Part shown: positions 1 to 5,314 of the stretch, piece by piece
How the letters are laid out: each line of letters opens with the position of its first letter
How positions within the stretch are numbered: position 1 is the stretch's first letter
NCBI GenBank assembly: GCA_007136145.1
Contig: SLHN01000249.1
Coordinates: 1 to 7,501, forward strand
Length of the DNA stretch: 7,501 bases
Origin: Thioalkalivibrio sp.
Lineage (GTDB): Bacteria > Pseudomonadota > Gammaproteobacteria > Ectothiorhodospirales > Ectothiorhodospiraceae
Direction: 5' to 3'
The notes under the pieces: generated by a model
Databases searched by the model: none
Seen by the model: the letters and a program-made list of their open reading frames with translations, nothing else
Told to the model about the DNA's origin: nothing
Translations under genes and position numbers: made by a program

Positions 1-1672
1 CCACGATATCTATTCGATCGAGGACCTCGCGCAGCTTATCCACGACCTGAAAAACACCAATCCGCGGGCACGCATTTCGGTCAAGCTGGTCTCGGAAATC
101 GGCGTCGGCACGGTGGCGGCCGGCGTCGCCAAGGCACATGCGGATCATGTGACGATCGCCGGCTACGACGGTGGCACCGGCGCCAGTCCATTGACGTCGA
201 TCAAGCACGCGGGAAGTCCGTGGGAGATCGGATTGAGTGAAACCCATCAAACGCTGGTGATGAACCGGCTTCGTGGGCGTATCGCGGTGCAGGTCGATGG
301 CGGCCTGCGCACGGGCCGTGATGTCGTGATCGGCGCACTCCTCGGTGCCGACGAGTTTGGTTTCGCCACCGCGCCACTGATCGTCGAAGGCTGCATCATG
401 ATGCGCAAGTGCCACCTGAACACCTGCCCGGTAGGCGTGGCGACTCAGGACCCGGAACTGCGCAAGCGCTTCACCGGCAAGCCCGAGCATGTAATCAACT
501 ACTTCTTCTTTGTTGCCGAGGAAGTACGGCAATTGATGGCCAAACTGGGGTTCCGGACACTCAGTGAGATGACCGGCCAGTCGGACCGCCTGGAGATGCG
601 TCGAGCCATCGACCACTGGAAGGCCTCCGGCCTGGACTTTTCGCGTCTGCTCCGAAAGCCCGATGTAGGGCCCGACGTGGCGCTGTTCAACAGCGAGACC
701 CAGGAACATGGACTCGAAAAGGCCCTGGATCAGGAACTGATCCGTCAGGCCCAGCCAGCTCTGGAGTGCGGAGACCCAGTACGGATCGAAACCACCATCA
801 AGAACTACAACCGCACCGTTGGCACCATGCTGTCGGGCCGTGTCGCCGAGCGCTACGGCCACGCAGGACTTCCCGACGACACGATCCATATCAAGGCGCG
901 CGGCACCGGCGGACAGTCCCTGGGTGCCTGGCTGGCGAAAGGCGTGACACTGGAAGTCGAGGGAGAAGCCAATGATTACGTCGGCAAGGGACTTTCCGGC
1001 GGCAGGATCATTGTCTACCCGCCGAAGGATGCGGGTATCGCCCATGCACAGGAGAACATCATCGTCGGCAATACCGTGCTCTATGGCGCGATCAGCGGTG
1101 AGTGCTTTTTCCGTGGCGTCGCCGGAGAGCGATTCTGCGTGCGGAATTCCGGCGCCATCGCGGTCGTCGAGGGCGTTGGCGATCACGGCTGCGAGTACAT
1201 GACTGGCGGCATCATGGTCTGCCTCGGCGCCACCGGCCGGAACTTCGCCGCGGGCATGTCCGGCGGCATCGCCTATGTATTCGACGAGGACGGAACCTTC
1301 GACCAGCGCTGCAACCTGACCATGGTGGAACTGCAACCGATCCCTGATGAGGATGACGCACTGGAAGCACTGGATCACCAGGGCGGCGACCTTGAGACCA
1401 AGGGTCTCGTCGATATCAGCCACGACATGACTCGCTTCGACAAGCTGCGCCTGCAACTTCTGATCGAGCAACACCTCCACTACACCGATTCCGAGGTCGC
1501 GCGCGGTATTCTGGATGACTGGGATAACCAGTTCACGCGTTTCGTCAAGGTAATGCCGCTGGACTACCGCAACGCGCTGGAGCAGATGAAGTCCCGACAG
1601 AGTCGGCCACCCACTTCCCACCGGCCCTTGAAGGCCACCCTGGCCATGAAGGAGACCGCCGTTCATGGGTAA
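1..1672 (+). CDS. gltB: Glutamate synthase large (alpha) subunit, C-terminal part (5' partial)
   Basis: This is the alpha subunit of NADPH-dependent glutamate synthase (GOGAT), a cytoplasmic iron-sulfur flavoprotein. It takes ammonia from glutamine through an internal tunnel and adds it to 2-oxoglutarate. The reading frame is open from base 2, giving 556 visible residues of a family usually near 1,480-1,520, so the N-terminal amidotransferase domain and most of the central region lie outside the window. Seen here: the end of the FMN-binding synthase domain (HDIYSIEDLAQLIHDLK, SVKLVSEIGVGTVAAGVAKA, DGGTGASPLTSIKHAG), then the 3Fe-4S motif C-x5-C-x4-C with cysteine codons at 392, 410 and 425 (GCIMMRKCHLNTCPVGVATQ). 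After that comes the C-terminal glycine-rich beta-helix domain, about bases 790-1400, with repeated G-x-x-x-G turns (GTGGQSLGAWLAKG, GLSGGRIIVYPP, GNTVLYGAISGECFFRG, MTGGIMVCLGATG). The end overlaps gltD by 8 bases. No frameshift is seen. The internal GTG at 113 is not the start. Identification is near certain. Confidence 0.98.
   Translation, partial: HDIYSIEDLAQLIHDLKNTNPRARISVKLVSEIGVGTVAAGVAKAHADHVTIAGYDGGTGASPLTSIKHAGSPWEIGLSETHQTLVMNRLRGRIAVQVDGGLRTGRDVVIGALLGADEFGFATAPLIVEGCIMMRKCHLNTCPVGVATQDPELRKRFTGKPEHVINYFFFVAEEVRQLMAKLGFRTLSEMTGQSDRLEMRRAIDHWKASGLDFSRLLRKPDVGPDVALFNSETQEHGLEKALDQELIRQAQPALECGDPVRIETTIKNYNRTVGTMLSGRVAERYGHAGLPDDTIHIKARGTGGQSLGAWLAKGVTLEVEGEANDYVGKGLSGGRIIVYPPKDAGIAHAQENIIVGNTVLYGAISGECFFRGVAGERFCVRNSGAIAVVEGVGDHGCEYMTGGIMVCLGATGRNFAAGMSGGIAYVFDEDGTFDQRCNLTMVELQPIPDEDDALEALDHQGGDLETKGLVDISHDMTRFDKLRLQLLIEQHLHYTDSEVARGILDDWDNQFTRFVKVMPLDYRNALEQMKSRQSRPPTSHRPLKATLAMKETAVHG
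1649..1654 (+). promoter_or_regulatory. Ribosome binding site of gltD inside the gltB 3' end
   Basis: AAGGAG lies 10 bases before the gltD ATG at 1665 and within the last codons of gltB. It supports the chosen start. With the 8-base gene overlap (gltB stop 1670-1672), it suggests that ribosomes finishing gltB help start gltD, which would fit a 1:1 enzyme complex. The coupling is inferred. Confidence 0.75.
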
Positions 1673-3131
1673 GCCAACTGGATTCATCGAATACGCGCGC
1701 CGCGACCGTCGGTACGAGCCCGCATCCGACCGCGTCGTGCACTACAGGGAATTCGTGATCCCGATGCCGGAGAATGAGGTTAGGGAACAGGGTGCGCGTT
1801 GCATGGATTGCGGTATCCCTTATTGCCACCAGGGTTGCCCGGTCGACAACCTGATCCCTGACTGGAACGACCTGGTCTACCAGGGCGACTGGCTGCAGGC
1901 GATCGAGACGCTGCACTCGACGAACAACTTCCCGGAGTTTACCGGGCGAATCTGCCCGGCACCCTGCGAGGCCGCCTGTACTCTGAATCTCGATGACGTG
2001 CCGGTCACGATCAAGACCATCGAGTGCGCGATCGTCGACAAGGCCTGGGCGGAGAACTGGATCAAACCACAGGTTGCACAACGCCGCACGGGCAAGAAGA
2101 TCGCCATCGTCGGCTCGGGCCCCGCAGGACTGGCCTGCGCGCAGCAACTCGCCCGAGTCGGCCATCAGGTGGCCATTTTTGAAAAGGCCAACCGCATCGG
2201 TGGCCTTCTCCGCTATGGCATCCCGGACTTCAAGCTGAGCAAGCACCTGATCGATCGGCGTATGGCACAGATGCGTACCGAAGGAGTTGAGTTTCACACC
2301 AACTCTCATATCGGCACGGACATCCCCGTGTCCCGATTGCAGGACGAATACGACGCGGTGATCCTTGCCGGTGGCGCCGAAGACCCGCGCGACCTTCCCG
2401 TCCCCGGTCGGGAACTCAATGGCGTTCATTTCGCAATGGACTTCCTGACCCGAAACAGCAAGCGGGTCCAGGGATTGTTTGTACCCGAGGATGAATTCAT
2501 CAGTGCCAGCGACAAACACGTGGTCGTCATCGGTGGTGGTGATACAGGTTCGGACTGCATCGGCACATCGAACCGCCATGGCGCGCGGTCGGTCACCCAG
2601 ATCGAGATCCTAGACAAGCCACCGGCAAAGGAAGACAAGGGACTGACCTGGCCCGAATGGCCGAACCGGCTGCGCACCTCGAGTTCCCAGGAAGAAGGCT
2701 GCGAGCGGATGTGGAACGTCGCGACCAAGGGTTTCGTGGACGACGGCCACGGCAACGTGCGTGCACTGCGCTACGCGCTGGTGCGCTGGGACCGTGACGA
2801 GCAAGGCCGCTGGCAGATGTCCGAGGTACCCGGTAGCGAAGGCGAAATGAAGGCCGACCTGGTGCTACTGGCCATGGGATTCGTGCATCCGGTCCACGCG
2901 GGCATGATCGCTGAACTGCAGGGGACCGCCAACCTGGAACTTGATCCACGCGGGAACATCAAGGGCAGCACAGAAGGTGAAAAGGCCTATCACACCAACG
3001 TCGATGGCGTGTTCGCCGCAGGCGACATGCGGCGGGGCCAGTCCCTCGTCGTCTGGGCAATCCGCGAGGGCCGGCAGTGCGCCCGGGCGGTCGACGAATG
3101 GCTGATGGGAACCTCTGACCTTCCTCGGTAG
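1665..3131 (+). CDS. gltD: Glutamate synthase small (beta) subunit, FAD/NADPH oxidoreductase
   Basis: This is the 488-residue beta subunit of GOGAT. It oxidises NADPH at FAD and passes electrons through 4Fe-4S clusters to the FMN of GltB. The N-terminal iron-sulfur region carries Cys46-x2-Cys49-x4-Cys54-x3-Cys58 (RCMDCGIPYCHQGCPV) and Cys97-x3-Cys101-x3-Cys105 (ICPAPCEAAC), the arrangement shared with dihydropyrimidine dehydrogenase-type adaptor domains. The FAD dinucleotide fold is at 147-155 (IVGSGPAG), the NADPH fold at 288-296 (VIGGGDTG), and the C-terminal FAD motif at 448-454 (GVFAAGD). The stretch LTWPEWPNRLRTSSSQEEG (328-346) is typical of the family. Length is normal for GltD and no key residue is missing. 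The ATG at 1665 has a good AAGGAG site. It forms an operon with gltB and is followed by a convergent gene, so the operon probably ends here. NADPH rather than NADH is the family expectation and was not tested. Confidence 0.98.
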   Translation: MGKPTGFIEYARRDRRYEPASDRVVHYREFVIPMPENEVREQGARCMDCGIPYCHQGCPVDNLIPDWNDLVYQGDWLQAIETLHSTNNFPEFTGRICPAPCEAACTLNLDDVPVTIKTIECAIVDKAWAENWIKPQVAQRRTGKKIAIVGSGPAGLACAQQLARVGHQVAIFEKANRIGGLLRYGIPDFKLSKHLIDRRMAQMRTEGVEFHTNSHIGTDIPVSRLQDEYDAVILAGGAEDPRDLPVPGRELNGVHFAMDFLTRNSKRVQGLFVPEDEFISASDKHVVVIGGGDTGSDCIGTSNRHGARSVTQIEILDKPPAKEDKGLTWPEWPNRLRTSSSQEEGCERMWNVATKGFVDDGHGNVRALRYALVRWDRDEQGRWQMSEVPGSEGEMKADLVLLAMGFVHPVHAGMIAELQGTANLELDPRGNIKGSTEGEKAYHTNVDGVFAAGDMRRGQSLVVWAIREGRQCARAVDEWLMGTSDLPR

Positions 3132-3150
3132 CGTGAAAGAATCCGCGTAG

Positions 3151-3179
3151 GGTGCCGTGAGGCGCAGCCGAACCGCACC
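3151..3179. repeat. Imperfect palindrome after gltD, resembling a dispersed GGTGCG/CGCACC repeat
   Basis: Seen: a symmetric imperfect hairpin, GGTGC at 3151-3155 pairing with GCACC at 3175-3179. Inside it, GT pairs with AC and GGC with GCC around a GCA loop (3164-3166), with a 1x1 and a 2x2 mismatch between the helices. It is preceded by CGTAG (3146-3150). From memory, short elements of the form TAGGGTGCGTTA...TAACGCACC occur many times in bacterial genomes; this looks like a decayed copy. It has no T run, so it is a poor intrinsic terminator on its own, though it may help protect the gltBD mRNA 3' end. The repeat assignment is inferred. Confidence 0.4.
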
Positions 3180-3230
3180 GATGCGGCGCTGGCTGGAACC
3201 GCGAACGCGGGTGGTCTGTCCGCGCCACAT

Positions 3231-3271
3231 CGGCGAGAGTGCTCGCCGGCTACCCGGCCACCGCCGGCCGG
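3231..3271. terminator. Two adjacent GC-rich hairpins between gltD and dusA (possible two-way terminator)
   Basis: Hairpin 1 is CGGCGAG (3231-3237), loop AGTG, CTCGCCG (3242-3248), a perfect 7-bp stem. Hairpin 2 is CCGGCC (3254-3259), loop ACCGCC, GGCCGG (3266-3271), a perfect 6-bp all-GC stem. They sit between the convergent ends of gltD and dusA, where transcription from both sides has to stop. No T run follows on either strand, so this is not a classical Rho-independent terminator. A block to converging transcription or an RNA 3'-end stabiliser is possible. Confidence 0.35.
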
Positions 3272-3299
3272 CAAGCGTGTCCCCTGGCTTGGATACCGA

Positions 3300-4292
3300 T
3301 CAGGCCGAGCGACTCAGGCTTGGTCCTGCTGCCCAGTCGATCATCTCCGGACCGGCACCACCGCGCCGCACCTCCTCCGTGAGCACGCGTCGCCAATGAC
3401 GCGCACCCGGCGTGCCATGGAAGAGGCCGAGAATGTGCCGAGTCAGACGCACCATCGGCACGTTCCTGGAACACATCTCCTCCGCCAGCGCAACGAGGTC
3501 ATCAACGACTTCAACGCGCTGACGATCCCGGCCCGCGCCGAAGTAAAGCCGATCCACCTGCCCGAGTTCAAACGGTCGATAATAGGCCGAGCGCCCCAGC
3601 ATCACGCCGTCGGTGCTGGACAGATGGGATAGCCCCTGCTCGGGACCGTCGATACCGCCGTTGACGATGATTTCCAGCTTCGGAAATTCTTCCTTGAGAC
3701 GGTAAACCCGCTCGTAATCGAGAGGCGGCACGTCACGATTCGCGGCGGGGCTCAGACCCTTCAGCCAGGCCTTGCGCGCATGAACGATGAATGTTCGACA
3801 CCCCGCATTCGACACGCGGTCAACGAAGCGATGCAAATCCGCCTCGGAATCCTGATCATCAATGCCAATGCGGTGTTTCACGGTAATTGGCAGCATCACC
3901 GCCCCGGCCATCGCCTCGACACATTCCGCAACAAGATCCGGGGTAGCCATCAGGCAGGCGCCAAACGCCCCGGACTGCACCCTTTCCGACGGGCACCCGA
4001 CGTTCAGATTGATCTCGTTGTATCCGAAATCGGCACCAATTCTGGCCGCCTCGGCCAACAACGCTGGTTCGGAGCCGCCAAGTTGCAGGGCAACTGGATG
4101 CTCCTGGGAATCGTGTCCCAGAAGGTGGGCTCGGTCGCCGTGAACGACCGCATTCGCATGCAGCATCTCCGTATACAGAAGAGCCTTGCGGGTCAGCAGA
4201 CGGTGAAAACGCCGGCACCAGCGGTCGGTCCAATCCATCATCGGCGCTACACAGAATCGGCGGCTGACCGAATTGGGTAGGTTGTCAGACAA
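3300..4292 (-). CDS. dusA: tRNA-dihydrouridine(20/20a) synthase DusA
   Basis: This cytoplasmic FMN enzyme of 330 residues reduces uridine to dihydrouridine in the tRNA D-loop with NADPH; in E. coli DusA acts at U20 and U20a. It is a TIM barrel with an N-terminal APMMDWTDR motif (16-24) and LQLGGSEP (69-76). The catalytic cysteine is Cys100 in NLNVGCPS. Expected FMN contacts are Lys139 in KHRIGID, His171 in VHARKAWLKGLSP, Asn211-Gly-Gly213, and Gly233-Arg234 in GVMLGRSAYYRP. The HARKAWLKGLSPAANRDVPP stretch (171-190) and GARHWRRVLTE near the C-terminus favour DusA over DusB or DusC. The only workable start is TTG at 4292: the frame is closed by TAA at 4313-4311, and the next in-frame Met is inside the APMMDW motif. 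An AAGGA site precedes the TTG. It stands alone, convergent with gltD and on the same strand as csp about 480 bases upstream. Length is normal and no disruption is seen. Confidence 0.95.
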   Translation of the reverse strand: MSDNLPNSVSRRFCVAPMMDWTDRWCRRFHRLLTRKALLYTEMLHANAVVHGDRAHLLGHDSQEHPVALQLGGSEPALLAEAARIGADFGYNEINLNVGCPSERVQSGAFGACLMATPDLVAECVEAMAGAVMLPITVKHRIGIDDQDSEADLHRFVDRVSNAGCRTFIVHARKAWLKGLSPAANRDVPPLDYERVYRLKEEFPKLEIIVNGGIDGPEQGLSHLSSTDGVMLGRSAYYRPFELGQVDRLYFGAGRDRQRVEVVDDLVALAEEMCSRNVPMVRLTRHILGLFHGTPGARHWRRVLTEEVRRGGAGPEMIDWAAGPSLSRSA

Positions 4293-4302
4293 AGCGATGG
4301 AG

Positions 4303-4307
4303 TCCTT
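4303..4307 (-). promoter_or_regulatory. Ribosome binding site supporting the TTG start of dusA
   Basis: On the minus strand AAGGA (4307 to 4303) lies 10 bases before the TTG at 4292-4290. With the in-frame stop at 4313-4311 it leaves TTG as the only reasonable initiator and suggests reduced translation compared with an ATG start. Confidence 0.65.
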
Positions 4308-4429
4308 GGATTAGGTCGAGCGAATACAACCCGCGGTTCACCGGATCGACGCATCAAAGTGAGTACGAAACTACACCAAACCGCGTAAACGGCAAACACC
4401 GGCGACCAGCCGCATCATGATCGGGGGGA

Positions 4430-4486
4430 CCATCAGCCATTGCAACCTGATGGGACAAACAACTCTCCGCAGACACCTCATCAGGT
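4430..4486. repeat. Overlapping inverted repeats that could form alternative hairpins
   Basis: The segment at 4445-4453 (ACCTGATGG) can pair in two ways. CTGATGG (4447-4453) pairs with CCATCAG (4430-4436) as a perfect 7-bp stem with a 10-base loop. ACCTGATG (4445-4452) pairs with CATCAGGT (4479-4486) as a perfect 8-bp stem with a 26-base loop. The two stems exclude each other. They lie about 140-195 bases upstream of the dusA start, so they would be in its leader if transcription starts far enough upstream. Function is unknown. Confidence 0.4.
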
Positions 4487-4696
4487 AGCGTCCCGGAACC
4501 TTGAAGTCCATCCCCGCCGAGATGCAAAGTCGGTTTCTCAAACTAGCAGCCTGTCGGACTTGGGTGCCCGTAGCGAGATGGGTGGGCGGGCAAGTGCAGG
4601 AATAGGTATCCATTGCAAACCTGCCCAACGCAACGGCGAAGCCTCTGGCGAAGAGATCCTGGTCCCGAATTTTCCGCATGGCCTGCTAGTGAAATA

Positions 4697-4739
4697 CTTC
4701 TCGAAGGCACCCAACCGAGCAGGTCACCTTCGGAGAAGG
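4697..4739 (-). repeat. Large inverted repeat downstream of csp
   Basis: CTTCTCGAAGG (4697-4707) is the reverse complement of CCTTCGGAGAAG (4727-4738) except for one extra G, leaving a 19-base loop. The right arm can also fold by itself: CCTTC (4727-4731), loop GGA, GAAGG (4735-4739). Read on the csp (minus) strand, the long stem is followed by TATTTC, a weak U-rich tail. It may be part of a complex csp terminator or the remains of a palindromic element. Confidence 0.4.
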
Positions 4740-4741
4740 CG

Positions 4742-4762
4742 AAGGGCAGGATCGCTGCCCCT
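4742..4762 (-). terminator. Probable csp terminator hairpin
   Basis: On the minus strand AGGGGCAG (4762-4755) pairs with CTGCCCTT (4749-4742) around a 5-base loop (4754-4750), with one G-U pair in an 8-bp stem. It begins 15 bases after the csp stop codon. The tail is pyrimidine-rich (TCGCCTTCTCC) rather than a pure T run, so efficiency is uncertain. The second inverted repeat at 4697-4739 follows it directly. Confidence 0.5.
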
Positions 4763-4776
4763 CGCTCGCATGGGTA

Positions 4777-4980
4777 TTACTGAGCCGTCACATTGGCCGC
4801 GCTGGGGCCTTTCGGTCCCTGCTCGACATCGAATGAAACGCTCTGACCTTCGGCAAGCGACTTGAATCCGCTGCCCTGAATAGCGCTGTGGTGGACAAAG
4901 ACGTCCTTGGAGCCATCGGTAGGCGTGATGAAACCAAAGCCCTTTTCGTCACTGAACCACTTCACTGTACCTGTAGCCAT
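4777..4980 (-). CDS. CspA-family cold-shock protein
   Basis: A 67-residue single cold-shock domain protein, a cytoplasmic OB-fold that binds single-stranded RNA and DNA and melts RNA structure. The sequence begins MATGTVKWFSDEKGFGFI. The RNA-binding motifs are RNP1 KGFGFI (13-18) and RNP2 VFVHH (27-31), with the conserved aromatic residues Trp8, Phe9, Phe15, Phe17, Phe28 and His30. It ends EQGPKGPSAANVTAQ, the usual CspA C-terminus. I chose the ATG at 4980 because family members start exactly there. The frame stays open to an ATG at 5079, but the 33 extra residues resemble no cold-shock extension. The start has only a weak purine-rich AGAGAAAA site. The gene is divergent from glutamate dehydrogenase with 334 bases between start codons, leaving room for the long structured leader common in this family. 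Which paralogue it is (CspA, CspD, CapB) cannot be told, nor whether it is cold-induced. Confidence 0.96.
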   Translation of the reverse strand: MATGTVKWFSDEKGFGFITPTDGSKDVFVHHSAIQGSGFKSLAEGQSVSFDVEQGPKGPSAANVTAQ

Positions 4981-5104
4981 ATCGGTTTTCTCTACTGTGT
5001 GGGTTTTCGATAGATCGTTTTCGAGGAAAGACTGAAGGGCTGACAGGTCGACACGAACTCCTCTGCCCACGAAAGCCACAGGAGATCAGATATTCGAATC
5101 TGCA

Positions 5105-5125
5105 TGACCGATCCCTGACCGGTCA
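5105..5125. promoter_or_regulatory. Operator-like cluster of three TGACCG half-sites
   Basis: TGACCG occurs at 5105-5110 and again at 5116-5121, start to start 11 bases, about one helical turn. CGGTCA at 5120-5125 is the same half-site inverted. The last two form a perfect 10-base palindrome, TGACCGGTCA (5116-5125), and the outer two form a 6-base inverted repeat with a 9-base spacer. It overlaps the only -35-like sequences in the divergent region, as a repressor or activator site would. The binding protein is unknown; the operator role is inferred from symmetry and place. Confidence 0.4.
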
Positions 5126-5172
5126 ACTAAAGCGGTATAGCGCCCAAAACTGCTGCCTCTTTTCCATTATCA

Positions 5173-5202
5173 AACGGATTCCGCCCTCACCGTTAGTTTT
5201 TT
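5173..5202 (+). terminator. Weak terminator- or attenuator-like hairpin in the glutamate dehydrogenase leader
   Basis: AACGG (5173-5177) pairs with CCGTT (5190-5194) across a 12-base loop. AG and then six T (5197-5202) follow, the layout of an intrinsic terminator on the plus strand. An alternative small stem, CGG-ATT-CCG (5175-5183), would compete with it. The main stem has only five pairs, so termination would be weak. It lies 113 bases before the chosen ATG. Confidence 0.3.
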
Positions 5203-5233
5203 CTGCCATCCTATGGCACTAACGGCTTCGGCC

Positions 5234-5240
5234 GGAGGAG
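5234..5240 (+). promoter_or_regulatory. Strong Shine-Dalgarno sequence without a start codon at usable spacing
   Basis: GGAGGAG is the best ribosome-binding sequence in this region, but no ATG, GTG or TTG follows within 4-15 bases. It lies inside the open upstream extension of the glutamate dehydrogenase frame, after the ATG at 5213 and 75 bases before the ATG at 5315. It may be chance, a standby ribosome site, or the relic of another start. Confidence 0.3.
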
Positions 5241-5314
5241 TATACGCGTTTTCACGCCGAAACCCGAGCTTTGGACATCGGCGCTGTGGCGTTGCGTCGG
5301 AACGTGGGGTCAGC

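Larger units (their letters stand above)
4293..4776. other. Gene-poor region between csp and dusA
   Basis: No convincing gene was found in these 484 bases. An open frame on the minus strand (4679-4371, 102 codons) and one on the plus strand (4440-4865) have no domain I recognise. The second runs into csp on the opposite strand, so it is probably not real. The region should hold the dusA promoter (minus strand), but I see no clear -35/-10 pair. It contains competing inverted repeats at 4430-4486, a csp-proximal inverted-repeat cluster at 4697-4762, a run of six G at 4423-4428, and a segment near 4541-4562 (AGCAGCCTGTCGGACTTG) that looks to me like the end of a degraded insertion sequence. The last point rests on memory only. 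Confidence 0.5.
4981..5314. promoter_or_regulatory. Divergent control region between csp and glutamate dehydrogenase
   Basis: The 334 bases between the two divergent start codons must hold both promoters. For csp (minus) TTGACC at 5126-5121 is a fair -35, but the best-spaced -10 (GCAGAT, 17-base spacer) is poor. For glutamate dehydrogenase (plus) CTGACC at 5115-5120 with TATAGC at 5136-5141 has a short 15-base spacer. Neither is convincing. Also present: three GTTTTC copies in the csp leader (4985, 5003 and 5017, the last two as an 8-base repeat GTTTTCGA), CAGAT-N6-ATCTG at 5087-5102, the TGACCG cluster at 5105-5125, a hairpin with six T at 5173-5202, and an orphan ribosome-binding sequence at 5234-5240. 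Confidence 0.5.

Noticed and set aside
1545..2579. A 344-codon open frame on the minus strand opposite the gltB end and gltD.
   Set aside because: It lies antisense to two certain genes. The translation has no recognisable domain, and long antisense frames are common in GC-rich genes.
3132..3299. A possible tRNA or small RNA gene in the gltD/dusA gap, because of its many stems.
   Set aside because: No cloverleaf, TTCGA-type T-loop or CCA-like end could be drawn; the stems are separate simple hairpins.
3780..4280. A 166-codon plus-strand open frame opposite dusA.
   Set aside because: It is a shadow of dusA: the whole span is explained by a normal-length DusA with all motifs on the other strand.
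4440..4865. A 141-codon plus-strand open frame.
   Set aside because: Its last third lies antisense to the certain csp gene, its composition is arginine/serine-rich without a recognisable fold, and no good ribosome site precedes it.
4981..5079. A 33-residue N-terminal extension of the cold-shock protein from ATG 5079.
   Set aside because: The family starts at MATGTVKWF, the extension has no cold-shock character, and the DNA is better explained as a csp leader.
5213..5314. An N-terminal extension of glutamate dehydrogenase from ATG 5213.
   Set aside because: The 34 residues are arginine-rich and unlike the family, with no ribosome site before 5213. The start at 5315 fits homology better, though the start stays a listed uncertainty.
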